From positions 71,133,619-71,197,618 of the forward strand of contig CM077648.1 of the NCBI GenBank assembly GCA_039707465.1: a stretch of 64,000 nt of DNA, given 5' to 3'. Source of the stretch: Rhabdophis nuchalis (taxonomy: Eukaryota > Chordata > Lepidosauria > Squamata > Natricidae). The notes beneath the pieces were generated by a model, which saw nothing but the letters and a program-made list of their open reading frames with translations, did not search any database and was not told where the DNA came from. The position numbers and the translations under genes are program-made. Position 1 is the stretch's first letter; each line of letters begins with the position of its first letter. Positions 18,848-30,001 of the stretch are shown here, piece by piece.

Positions 18848-19275
18848 GAATGTTTGGATAGATAGGTGAATAGATTAAACAATATCTGGGATGTTTGGAA
18901 TTTTTAAAGTGGTGTATAGCGGAAGTCAGGGGGGTGGGATTGATTGGGAGGTGGGGGTGGGTTAGGGTGGAGGGTGGGGAAATATATGTGGATAAGTAAT
19001 ATAGAGATGGGAATAATGGGACATGGTTATGTTATGATGTATACATGTTGAATTAACTTAGAAGAGGGTGCTAGGGAGAGATTGATGTATTATACACTAA
19101 ATTTATATCATGTCTGTCGGGTGGCGAGGGGGTATAATATTTAATATCTGAATGAGAACTTTATTTTAAGATGGGGGAGGTGAGGGGTATACTTTTTGTA
19201 TGTGATCTTATATTATATGTCGGGGGGGTAAAAGGGGGGGAAACTTGTCTGAATAAAACTTTTGCTATAAAAAAA
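18848..19275 (+). other. L1 3' UTR with G-rich tract, AATAAA and A-tail
   Basis: About 420 bp after the ORF2 stop. A G-rich segment at 18929-18979 has eight runs of three or more Gs, and further G-runs occur at about 19119-19132, 19172-19196 and 19222-19240. AATAAA is at 19252-19257, followed 12 bases on by a short A-tract that merges with the target duplication. Polypurine G-tracts are a recurrent feature of mammalian L1 3' UTRs. Confidence 0.85.
18929..18979 (+). other. Potential G-quadruplex in L1 3' UTR
   Basis: Runs of G6, G3, G3, G5, G3, G3, G3 and G4 separated by one to seven bases satisfy the usual G3+N1-7 quadruplex pattern, with enough runs for two adjacent structures on the sense strand and RNA. 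Confidence 0.7.
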
Positions 19276-19290
19276 AAGAAACTCCAACTT
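19276..19290 (+). other. Target site duplication of L1, right copy
   Basis: AAGAAACTCCAACTT, identical to 13189-13203. Satellite resumes in phase directly after it with TTGATCCAGAGC. Confidence 0.9.
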
Positions 19291-21558
19291 TTGATCCAGA
19301 GCTCACCTTCGAAAGAGAAACACATACTGGATGCTTCCTGAGCTGCAAAAGCAGAAAAGCAAGTCCGTTGGATGTTTCCTGAGCTGCAAAAGCTAAAAAA
19401 CCAGTCCATTGATTGATCTGAGCTTTCCCTGAGAAGTTATATCAAAGAATATCTCAGAATTGGTCAGAGTACTCAGTTTTGCAAGAAACTGCAACTTTTG
19501 ATCCAGAGCTCACCTTCGAACGAGAAACACATATCGGATGTTTCTTTAGCTGCAAAAGCGGAAAAACTAGTCCGTTGGTTGATCTGAGCTTTCCCTGAGA
19601 GGTTACATCAAAGCCTATCTCAGAATTGGTCAACGAACTCAGCTTTACAAGAAACTGCAACTTTTGATCCAGAGCTCACCTTCGAACGAGAAACACATAT
19701 CGGATGTTTCCTTAGCTGCAAAAGCAGAAAAGCAAGTCCATTGGATGTTTCCTGAGCTGCAAAAGCTGAAAAACCAGTCCATTGATTGATCTGAGCTTTC
19801 CCTGAGAAGTTATATCAAAGCGTATCTCAGAATTGGTCAAAGCACTCAGTTTAGCCAGAAACTACAATTCTTGATCCAGAGCTCACCTTCGAACGGGAAA
19901 CACATACTGGATGCATCCTGAGCTGCAAAAGCAGAAAAGCAAGTCCATTGGATGTTTCCTGAGCTGCAAATGTGGAAAAACCAGTCCGTTGGTTGATCTG
20001 AGCTTTCCCTGAGAAGTTATATCAAAGAATATCTCAGAATTGGTCAGAGTACTCAGTTTTGCAAGAAACTGCAACTTTTGATCCAGAGCTCACCTTCGAA
20101 CGAGAAACACATATCGGATGTTTCTTTAGCTGCAAAAGCGGAAAAACTAGTCCGTTGGTTGATCTGAGCTTTCCCTGAGAGGTTACATCAAAGCCTATCT
20201 CAGAATTGGTCAACGAACTCAGCTTTACAAGAAACTGCAACTTTTGATCCAGAGCTCACCTTCGAACGAGAAACACATATCGGATGTTTCCTTAGCTGCA
20301 AAAGCAGAAAAGCAAGTCCATTGGATGTTTCCTGAGCTGCAAAAGCTGAAAAACCAGTCCATTGATTGATCTGAGCTTTCCCTGAGAAGTTATATCAAAG
20401 CGTATCTCAGAATTGGTCAAAGCACTCAGTTTAGCCAGAAACTACAATTCTTGATCCAGAGCTCACCTTCGAACGGGAAACACATACTGGATGCATCCTG
20501 AGCTGCAAAAGCAGAAAAGCAAGTCCATTGGATGTTTCCTGAGCTGCAAATGTGGAAAAACCAGTCCGTTGGTTGATCTGAGCTTTCCCTGTGAAGTTAC
20601 ATCAAAGCGTATCTCAGAATTGGTCAAAGAACTCAGTTTTGCAAGAAACTGCAACTTTTGATCCAGAGTTCACCTTCGAACGAGAAACACATACTGGATG
20701 TTTCCTGAGCTGCAAAAGCAGAAAAGCAAGTCCATTGGATGTTTCCTGAGCTGCAAAAGCTGAAAAACCAGTCCGTTGATTGATCTGAGCTTTCCCTAAG
20801 AAGTTATATCAAAGCGTATCTCAGAATTGGTCAAAGTACTCAGTTTTGCAAGAAACAACATAGCTCACCTTCGAACAAGAAACACATATCGGATGTTTCC
20901 TTAGCTGCAAAAGCGGAAAAACCAGTCCGTTGATTGATCTGAGCTTTCCCTGAGAAGTTACATCAAAGCGTCTCAGAATTGGTCAAAGAACTCAGTTTTT
21001 GCAAGAAACTGCAACTTTTGATCCAGAGCTCACCTTCGAACGAGAAACACATACTGGATGCTTCCTGAGCTGCAAAAGCAGAAAAGTAAGTCCATTGGAT
21101 GTTTCCTGAGCTGCAAAATCTGAAAAACCAGTCCGTTGATTGATCTGAGCTTTCCCTGAGAAGTTATATCAAAGAATATCTCAGAATTGGTCAAAGTACT
21201 CAGTTTTGCAAGAAACTGCAACTTTTGATCCAGAGCTCACCTTCGAACGACAAACACATATCGGATGTTTCCTTAGCTGCAAAAGCGGAAAAACTAGTCC
21301 GTTGGTTGATCTGAGCTTTCCCTGAGAGGTTACATCAAAGCGTATCTCAGAATTGGTCAACGAACTCAGCTTTGCAAGAAACTCCAACTTTTGATCCAGA
21401 GCTCACCTTCGAACGAGAAACACATACTGGATGCTTCCTGAGCTGCAAAAGCTGAAAAACCAGTCCGTTGATTGATCTGAGCTTTCCCTGAGAAGTTATA
21501 TCAAAGAATATCTCAGAATTGGTCAAAGTACTCAGTTTTGCAAGAAACTGCAACTTTT

Positions 21559-21724
21559 GATCCAGAGCTCACCTTCGAACGAGAAACACATATCGGATGT
21601 TTCCTTAGCTGCAAAAGCGGAAAAACTAGTCCGTTGGTTGATCTGAGCTTTCCCTGAGAGGTTACATCAAAGCGTATCTCAGAATTGGTCAACGAACTCA
21701 GCTTTGCAAGAAACTCCAACTTTT
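21559..21724. repeat. Representative type-A satellite monomer (166 bp)
   Basis: Counted from GATCC of one unit to GATCC of the next. Landmarks in order: GATCCAGAGCTCACC, TTCGAACGAGAAACACATAT, GGATGTTTCCTTAGCTGC, AAAAGCGGAAAAACTAGTCC, TTGATCTGAGCTTTCCC, CATCAAAGCGTATCTCAG, AATTGGTCAACGAACTCAGC, AAGAAACTCCAACTTTT. The unit carries one SacI-type GAGCTC, one TTCGAA and usually one ACTAGT palindrome, and an inverted pair TCTGAG/CTCAGA 32 bp apart. The length is close to one nucleosome plus linker. Confidence 0.95.
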
Positions 21725-21890
21725 GATCCAGAGCTCACCTTCGAACGAGAAACACATACTGGATGCTTCCTGAGCTGCAAAAGCTGAAAAACCAGTCCGT
21801 TGATTGATCTGAGCTTTCCCTGAGAAGTTATATCAAAGAATATCTCAGAATTGGTCAAAGTACTCAGTTTTGCAAGAAACTGCAACTTTT

Positions 21891-22097
21891 GATCCAGAGC
21901 TCACCTTCGAACGAGAAACACATACTGGATGCTTCCTGAGCTGCAAAAGCAGAAAAGCAAGTCCGTTGGATGTTTGGTGAGCTGCAAAATCTGAAAAACG
22001 AGTCTGTTGATTGATCTGAGCTTTCCCTGAGAAGTTATATCAAAGAATATCTCAGAATTGGTCAAAGTACTCAGTTTTGCAAGAAACTGCAACTTTT
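21891..22097. repeat. Representative type-B satellite monomer (207 bp)
   Basis: Same framework as type A but with a 41-bp internal tandem duplication: the segment beginning GGATGCTTCCTGAGCTGC and ending AGTCCGTT is followed by a diverged second copy beginning GGATGTTTGGTGAGCTGC and ending AGTCTGTT. The 3' half usually has GAAGTTATATCAAAGAATAT and GTACTCAGTTTTGC in place of the type-A variants. Confidence 0.95.
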
Positions 22098-23217
22098 GAT
22101 CCAGAGCTCACCTTTGAACGAGAAACACATATCGGATGTTTCCTTAGCTGCAAAATCTGAAAAACTAGTCCGTTGGTTGATCTGAGCTTTCCCTGAGAGG
22201 TTACATCAAAGCGTATCTCAGAATTGGTCAACGAACTCAGCTTTACAAGAAACTGCAACTTTTGATCCAGAGCTCACCTTCGAACGAGAAACACATATCG
22301 GATGTTTCCTTAGCTGCAAAAGCGGAAAAACTAGTCCGTTGGTTGATCTGAGCTTTCCCTGAGAGGTTACATCAAAGCGTATCTCAGAATTGGTACACGA
22401 ACTCAGCTTTACAAGAAACTCCAACTTTTGATCCAGAGCTCACCTTCGAACGAGAAACACATACTGGATGCTTCCTGAGCTGCAAAAGCAGAAAAGCAAG
22501 TCCGTTGGATGTTTGGTGAGCTGCAAAATCTGAAAAACGAGTCTGTTGATTGATCTGAGCTTTCCCTGAGAAGTTATATCAAAGAATATCTCAGAATTGG
22601 TCAAAGTACTCAGTTTTGCAAGAAACTGCAACTTTTGATCCAGAGCTCACCTTCGAACGAGAAACACATATCGGATGTTTCCTTAGCTGCAAAAGCGGAA
22701 AAACTAGTCTGTTGGTTGATCTGAGCTTTCCCTGAGAGGTTATATCAAAGCGTATCTCAGAATTGGTCAACGAACTCAGCTTTGCAAGAAACTCCAACTT
22801 TTGATCCAGAGCTCACCTTCGAACGAGAAACACATACTGGATGCTTCCTGAGCTGCAAAAGCTGAAAAACCAGTCCGTTGATTGATCTGAGCTTTCCCTG
22901 AGAAGTTATATCAAAGAATATCTCAGAATTGGTCAAAGTACTCAGTTTTGCAAGAAACTGCAACTTTTGATCCAGAGCTCACCTTTGAACGAGAAACACA
23001 TATCGGATGTTTCCTTAGCTGCAAAATCTGAAAAACTAGTCCGTTGGTTGATCTGAGCTTTCCCTGAGAGGTTACATCAAAGCGTATCTCAGAATTGGTC
23101 AACGAACTCAGCTTTACAAGAAACTGCAACTTTTGATCCAGAGCTCACCTTCGAACGAGAAACACATATCGGATGTTTCCTTAGCTGCAAAAGCGGAAAA
23201 ATTAGTCCGTTGGTTGA

Positions 23218-23236
23218 TCTGAGATACGCTTTGATG
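23218..23236. other. Short inverted segment in one satellite monomer (fold-back scar)
   Basis: TCTGAGATACGCTTTGATG is the exact reverse complement of the normal monomer segment CATCAAAGCGTATCTCAGA. It joins TTGATCTGAG on the left to CAACTTTTGATCC on the right, and the unit is shortened to 111 bp. The shared hexamer TCTGAG, whose complement CTCAGA lies in the same monomer, marks the switch point. I found no other copy of this junction in the window. Confidence 0.85.
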
Positions 23237-23405
23237 CAACTTTTGATCCAGAGTTCACCTTCGAACGAGAAACACATACGGGATGCTTCCTGAGCTGCAA
23301 AAGCAGAAAAGCAAGTCCGTTGGTTGTTTGGTGAGCTGCAACATCTGAAAAATGAGTCTGTTGGTTGATCTGAGCTTTCCCTGAGAAGTTATATCAAAGA
23401 ATATC

Positions 23406-26400
23406 TCAGAATTGGTCAAAGTACTCAGTTTTGCAAGAAACTGCAACTTTTGATCCAGAGCTCACCTTCGAACGAGAAACACATATCGGATGTTTCCTTA
23501 GCTGCAAAAGCGGAAAAACTAGTCCGTTGGTTGATCTGAGCTTTCCCTGAGAGGTTACATCAAAGCGTATCTCAGAATTGGTCAACGAACTCAGCTTTAC
23601 AAGAAACTGCAACTTTTGATCCAGAGCTCACCTTCGAACGAGAAACACATATCGGATGTTTCCTTAGCTGCAAAAGCGGAAAAACTAGTCCGTTGGTTGA
23701 TCTGTGCTTTCCCTGAGAGGTTACATCAAAGCGTATCTCAGAATTGGTACACGAACTCAGCTTTACAAGAAACTCCAACTTTTGATCCAGAGCTCACCTT
23801 CGAGAAACACATATCGAGAAACACCTTCGAGAAACACATATCGGATGTTTCCTTAGCTGCAAAAGCGGAAAAACTAGTCCGTTGGTTGATCTGTGCTTTC
23901 CCTGAGAGGTTACATCAAAGCGTATCTCAGAATTGGTACACGAACTCAGCTTTACAAGAAACTCCAACTTTTGATCCAGAGCTCACCTTCGAACGAGAAA
24001 CACATACTGGATGCTTCCTGAGCTGCAAAAGCAGAAAAGCAAGTCCGTTGGATGTTTGGTGAGCTGCAAAATCTGAAAAACGAGTCTGTTGATTGATCTG
24101 AGCTTTCCCTGAGAAGTTATATCAAAGAATATCTCAGAATTGGTCAAAGTACTCAGTTTTGCAAGAAACTGCAACTTTTGATCCAGAGCTCACCTTCGAA
24201 CGAGAAACACATATCGGATGTTTCCTTAGCTGCAAAAGCGGAAAAACTAGTCCGTTGGTTGATCCGAGCTTTCCCTGAGAGGTTACATCAAAGCGTATCT
24301 CAGAATTGGTCAACGAACTCAGCTTTACATGAAACTGCAACTTTTGATCCAGAGCTCACCTTCGAACGAGAAACACATATCAAATGTTTCCTTAGCTGCA
24401 AAAGCGGAAAAACTAGTCCGTTGGTTGATCTCAGCTTTCCCTGAGAGGTTACATCAAAGCGTATCTCAAAATTGGTCAACGAACTCAGCTTTACAAGAAA
24501 CTCCAACTTTTGATCCAGAGCTCACCTTCGAACGAGAAACACATACTGGATGCTTCCTGAGCTGCAAAAGCAGAAAAGCAAGTCCGTTCGATGTTTCCTG
24601 AGCTGCAAAAGCTAAAAAACCAGTCCGTTGATTGATCTGAGCTTTCCCTGAGAAGTTATATCAAAGAATATCTCAGAATTGGTCAAAGTACTCAGTTTTG
24701 CAAGAAACTGCAACTTTTGATCCAGAGCTCACCTTCGAACGAGAAACACATACTGGATGCTTCCTGAGCTGCAAAAGCAGAAAAGCAAGTCCGTTGGATG
24801 TTTGGTGAGCTGCAAAATCTGAAAAACGAGTCTGTTGATTGATCTGAGCTTTCCCTGAGAGGTTATATCAAAGAATATCTCAGAATTGTTCAAAGTACTC
24901 AGTTTTGCAAGAAACTGCAACTTTTGATCCAGAGCTCACCTTCGAACGAGAAACACATATCGGATGTTTCCTTAGCTGCAAAAGCGGAAAAACTAGTCCG
25001 TTGGTTGATCTGAGCTTTCCCTGAGAGGTTACATCAAAGCGTATCTCAGAATTGGTCAACGAACTCAGCTTTACAAGAAACTGCAACTTTTGATCCAGAG
25101 CTCACCTTCGAACGAGAAACACATATCGGATGTTTCCTTAGCTGCAAAAGCGGAAAAACTAGTCCGTTGGTTGATCTGAGCTTTCCCTAAGAGGTTACAT
25201 CAAAGCGTATCTCAGAATTGGTCAACGAACTCACCTTTACAAGAAACTCCAACTTTTGATCCAGAGCTCACCTTCGAACGAGAAACACATACTGGATGCT
25301 TCCTGAGCTGCAAAAGCAGAAAAGCAAGTCCGTTGGATGTTTCCTGAGCTGCAAAAGCTTAAAAACCAGTCCGTTGATTGATCTGAGCTTTCCCTGAGAA
25401 GTTATATCAAAGAATATCTCAGAATTGGTCAAAGTACTCAGTTTTGCAAGAAACTGCAACTTTTGATCCAGAGCTCACCTTCGAACGAGAAACACATACT
25501 GGATGCTTCCTGAGCTGCAAAAGCAGAAAAGCAAGTCCGTTGGATGTTTGGTGAGCTGCAAAATCTGAAAAACGAGTCTGTTGATTGATCTGAGCTTTCC
25601 CTGAGAGGTTATATCAAAGAATATCTCAGAATTGGTCAAAGTACTCAGTTTTGCAAGAAACTGCAACTTTTGATCCAGAGCTCACCTTCGAACGAGAAAC
25701 ACATATCGGATGTTTCCTTAGCTGCAAAAGCGGAAAAACTAGTCCGTTGGTTGATCTGAGCTTTCCCTGAGAGGTTACATCAAAGCGTATCTCAGAATTG
25801 GTCAACGAACTCAGCTTTACAAGAAACTGCAACTTTTGATCCAGAGCTCACCTTCGAACGAGAAACACATATCGGATGTTTCCTTAGCTGCAAAAGCGGA
25901 AAAACTAGTCCGTTGGTTGATCTGAGCTTTCCCTGAGAGGTTATATCAAAGCGTATCTCAGAATTGGTCAACGAACTCAGCTTTGCAAGAAACTCCAACT
26001 TTTGATCCAGAGCTCACCTTCGAACGAGAAACACATACTGGAAGCTTCCTGAGCTGCAAAAGCTGAAAAACCAGTCCGTTGATTGATCTGAGCTTTCCCT
26101 GAGAAGTTATATCAAAGAATATCTCAGAATTGGTCAAAGTACTCAGTTTTGCAAGAAACTGCAACTTTTGATCCAGAGCTCACCTTCGAACGAGAAACAC
26201 ATACTGGATGCTTCCTGAGCTGCAAAAGCAGAAAAGCAAGTCCGTTGGATGTTTCCTGAGCTGCAAAAGCGGAAAAACTAGTCCGTTGGTTGATCTGAGC
26301 TTTCCCTGAGAGGTTACATCAAAGCGTATCTCAGAATTGGTCAACGAACTCAGCTTTACAAGAAACTGCAACTTTTGATCCAGAGCTCACCTTCGAACGA

Positions 26401-29400
26401 GAAACACATATTGGATGTTTCCTTAGCTGCAAAAGCGGAAAAACTAGTCCGTTGGTTGATCTGAGCTTTCCCTGAGAGGTTACATCAAAGCGTATCTCAG
26501 AATTGGTACACGAACTCAGCTTTACAAGAAACTCCAACTTTTGATCCAGAGCTCACCTTCGAACGAGAAACACATACTGGATGCTTCCTGAGCTGCAAAA
26601 GCAGAAAAGCAAGTCCGTTGGATGTTTGGTGAGCTGCAAAATCTGAAAAACGAGTCTGTTGATTGATCTGAGCTTTCCCTGAGAAGTTATATCAAAGAAT
26701 ATCTCAGAATTGGTCAAAGTACTCAGTTTTGCAAGAAACTGCAACTTTTGATCCAGAGCTCACCTTTGAACGAGAAACACATATCGGATGTTTCCTTAGC
26801 TGCAAAAGCGGAAAAACTAGTCCGTTGGTTGATCTGAGCTTTCCCTGAGAGGTTACATCAAAGCGTATCTCAGAATTGGTCAACGAACTCAGCTTTACAA
26901 GAAACTGCAACTTTTGATCCAGAGCTCACCTTCGAACGAGAAACACATATCGGATGTTTCCTTAGCTGCAAAAGCGGAAAAACTAGTCCGTTGGTTGATC
27001 TGTGCTTTCCCTGAGAGGTTACATCAAAGCGTATCTCAGAATTGGTACACGAACTCAGCTTTACAAGAAACTCCAACTTTTGATCCAGAGCTCACCTTCG
27101 AGAAACACATATCGAGAAACACCTTCGAGAAACACATATCGGATGTTTCCTTAGCTGCAAAAGCGGAAAAACTAGTCCGTTGGTTGATCTGTGCTTTCCC
27201 TGAGAGGTTACATCAAAGCGTATCTCAGAATTGGTACACGAACTCAGCTTTACAAGAAACTCCAACTTTTGATCCAGAGCTCACCTTCGAACGAGAAACA
27301 CATACTGGATGCTTCCTGAGCTGCAAAAGCAGAAAAGCAAGTCCGTTGGATGTTTGGTGAGCTGCAAAATCTGAAAAACGAGTCTGTTGATTGATCTGAG
27401 CTTTCCCTGAGAAGTTATATCAAAGAATATCTCAGAATTGGTCAAAGTACTCAGTTTTGCAAGAAACTGCAACTTTTGATCCAGAGCTCACCTTCGAACG
27501 AGAAACACATATCGGATGTTTCCTTAGCTGCAAAAGCGGAAAAACTAGTCCGTTGGTTGATCCGAGCTTTCCCTGAGAGGTTACATCAAAGCGTATCTCA
27601 GAATTGGTCAACGAACTCAGCTTTACATGAAACTGCAACTTTTGATCCAGAGCTCACCTTCGAACGAGAAACACATATCAAATGTTTCCTTAGCTGCAAA
27701 AGCGGAAAAACTAGTCCGTTGGTTGATCTCAGCTTTCCCTGAGAGGTTACATCAAAGCGTATCTCAAAATTGGTCAACGAACTCAGCTTTACAAGAAACT
27801 CCAACTTTTGATCCAGAGCTCACCTTCGAACGAGAAACACATACTGGATGCTTCCTGAGCTGCAAAAGCAGAAAAGCAAGTCCGTTCGATGTTTCCTGAG
27901 CTGCAAAAGCTAAAAAACCAGTCCGTTGATTGATCTGAGCTTTCCCTGAGAAGTTATATCAAAGAATATCTCAGAATTGGTCAAAGTACTCAGTTTTGCA
28001 AGAAACTGCAACTTTTGATCCAGAGCTCACCTTCGAACGAGAAACACATACTGGATGCTTCCTGAGCTGCAAAAGCAGAAAAGCAAGTCCGTTGGATGTT
28101 TGGTGAGCTGCAAAATCTGAAAAACGAGTCTGTTGATTGATCTGAGCTTTCCCTGAGAGGTTATATCAAAGAATATCTCAGAATTGTTCAAAGTACTCAG
28201 TTTTGCAAGAAACTGCAACTTTTGATCCAGAGCTCACCTTCGAACGAGAAACACATATCGGATGTTTCCTTAGCTGCAAAAGCGGAAAAACTAGTCCGTT
28301 GGTTGATCTGAGCTTTCCCTGAGAGGTTACATCAAAGCGTATCTCAGAATTGGTCAACGAACTCAGCTTTACAAGAAACTGCAACTTTTGATCCAGAGCT
28401 CACCTTCGAACGAGAAACACATATCGGATGTTTCCTTAGCTGCAAAAGCGGAAAAACTAGTCCGTTGGTTGATCTGAGCTTTCCCTAAGAGGTTACATCA
28501 AAGCGTATCTCAGAATTGGTCAACGAACTCAGCTTTACAAGAAACTCCAACTTTTGATCCAGAGCTCACCTTCGAACGAGAAACACATACTGGATGCTTC
28601 CTGAGCTGCAAAAGCAGAAAAGCAAGTCCGTTGGATGTTTCCTGAGCTGCAAAAGCTTAAAAACCAGTCCGTTGATTGATCTGAGCTTTCCCTGAGAAGT
28701 TATATCAAAGAATATCTCAGAATTGGTCAAAGTACTCAGTTTTGCAAGAAACTGCAACTTTTGATCCAGAGCTCACCTTCGAACGAGAAACACATACTGG
28801 ATGCTTCCTGAGCTGCAAAAGCAGAAAAGCAAGTCCGTTGGATGTTTGGTGAGCTGCAAAATCTGAAAAACGAGTCTGTTGATTGATCTGAGCTTTCCCT
28901 GAGAGGTTATATCAAAGAATATCTCAGAATTGGTCAAAGTACTCAGTTTTGCAAGAAACTGCAACTTTTGATCCAGAGCTCACCTTCGAACGAGAAACAC
29001 ATATCGGATGTTTCCTTAGCTGCAAAAGCGGAAAAACTAGTCCGTTGGTTGATCTGAGCTTTCCCTGAGAGGTTACATCAAAGCGTATCTCAGAATTGGT
29101 CAACGAACTCAGCTTTACAAGAAACTGCAACTTTTGATCCAGAGCTCACCTTCGAACGAGAAACACATATCGGATGTTTCCTTAGCTGCAAAAGCGGAAA
29201 AACTAGTCCGTTGGTTGATCTGAGCTTTCCCTGAGAGGTTATATCAAAGCGTATATCAGAATTGGTCAACGAACTCAGCTTTGCAAGAAACTCCAACTTT
29301 TGATCCAGAGCTCACCTTCGAACGAGAAACACATACTGGAAGCTTCCTGAGCTGCAAAAGCTGAAAAACCAGTCCGTTGATTGATCTGAGCTTTCCCTGA

Positions 29401-29860
29401 GAAGTTATATCAAAGAATATCTCAGAATTGGTCAAAGTACTCAGTTTTGCAAGAAACTGCAACTTTTGATCCAGAGCTCACCTTCGAACGAGAAACACAT
29501 ACTGGATGCTTCCTGAGCTGCAAAAGCAGAAAAGCAAGTCCGTTGGATGTTTCCTGAGCTGCAAAAGCGGAAAAACTAGTCCGTTGGTTGATCTGAGCTT
29601 TCCCTGAGAGGTTACATCAAAGCGTATCTCAGAATTGGTCAACGAACTCAGCTTTACAAGAAACTGCAACTTTTGATCCAGAGCTCACCTTCGAACGAGA
29701 AACACATATTGGATGTTTCCTTAGCTGCAAAAGCGGAAAAACTAGTCCGTTGGTTGATCTGACCTTTCCCTGAGAGGTTACATCAAAGCGTATCTCAGAA
29801 TTGGTACACGAACTCAGCTTTACAAGAAACTCCAACTTTTGATCCAGAGCTCACCTTCGA
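23406..29860. repeat. 3298-bp tandem duplication of satellite
   Basis: Unit order, lengths and private variants of about 23406-26703 recur in about 26704-29860 at a constant offset of 3298 bp. Both copies contain an unusual 189-bp monomer (starting near 23784 and 27082), in which the TTCGAACGAGAAACACATAT region is partly duplicated (CGAGAAACACATATCGAGAAACACC). They differ by isolated substitutions, for example CACCTTCGAAC/CACCTTTGAAC near 23465/26763, so the duplication is recent. Confidence 0.9.
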
Positions 29861-30001
29861 ACGAGAAACACATACTGGATGCTTCCTGAGCTGCAAAAGC
29901 AGAAAAGCAAGTCCGTTGGATGTTTGGTGAGCTGCAAAAGCTAAAAAACCAGTCTGTTGATTGATCTGAGTTTTCCCTGAGAAGTTATATCAAAGAATAT
30001 C

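Larger units (their letters stand above)
13204..19275 (+). mobile_element. Full-length L1-clade LINE retrotransposon, nearly intact
   Basis: About 6.07 kb: a 5' UTR of about 707 bp, ORF1, ORF2 overlapping ORF1 by 8 nt, a 3' UTR of about 420 bp with a G-rich tract, AATAAA and a short A-tail, flanked by a 13-15 bp target duplication. Motifs are those of the vertebrate L1 clade: apurinic-like endonuclease, FADD reverse transcriptase, and a C-terminal cysteine motif. Only two disabling lesions are seen, a one-base G insertion in ORF1 and a TAG codon in ORF2, so the copy is young but not autonomous as read. Either lesion could be a sequencing error, especially the one in the G-run. Confidence 0.95.
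19291..23236. repeat. Satellite, A and B monomers with a 580-bp duplication
   Basis: From here to the window end the sequence is satellite only. Units at about 19454-20033 are repeated at about 20034-20654 with a 580-bp offset (one A plus two B). From about 20.65 kb to 21.56 kb the unit order and private variants (for example a 12-bp deletion giving GAAACAACATAGCTC near 20854) match 50.94-51.83 kb at an offset of 30272 bp. From 21891, A,A,B trimers of 539 bp are visible (B units starting at 21891 and 22430). No gene; the minus-strand frames of 63-68 codons recur once per monomer. Confidence 0.95.

Noticed and set aside
23616..24062. Plus-strand frame of 148 codons (and others of 88-90 codons) in the satellite
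   Set aside because: It arises where a 189-bp irregular monomer restores the frame over two units. It has no recognisable domain and the same frame is absent in most monomers.
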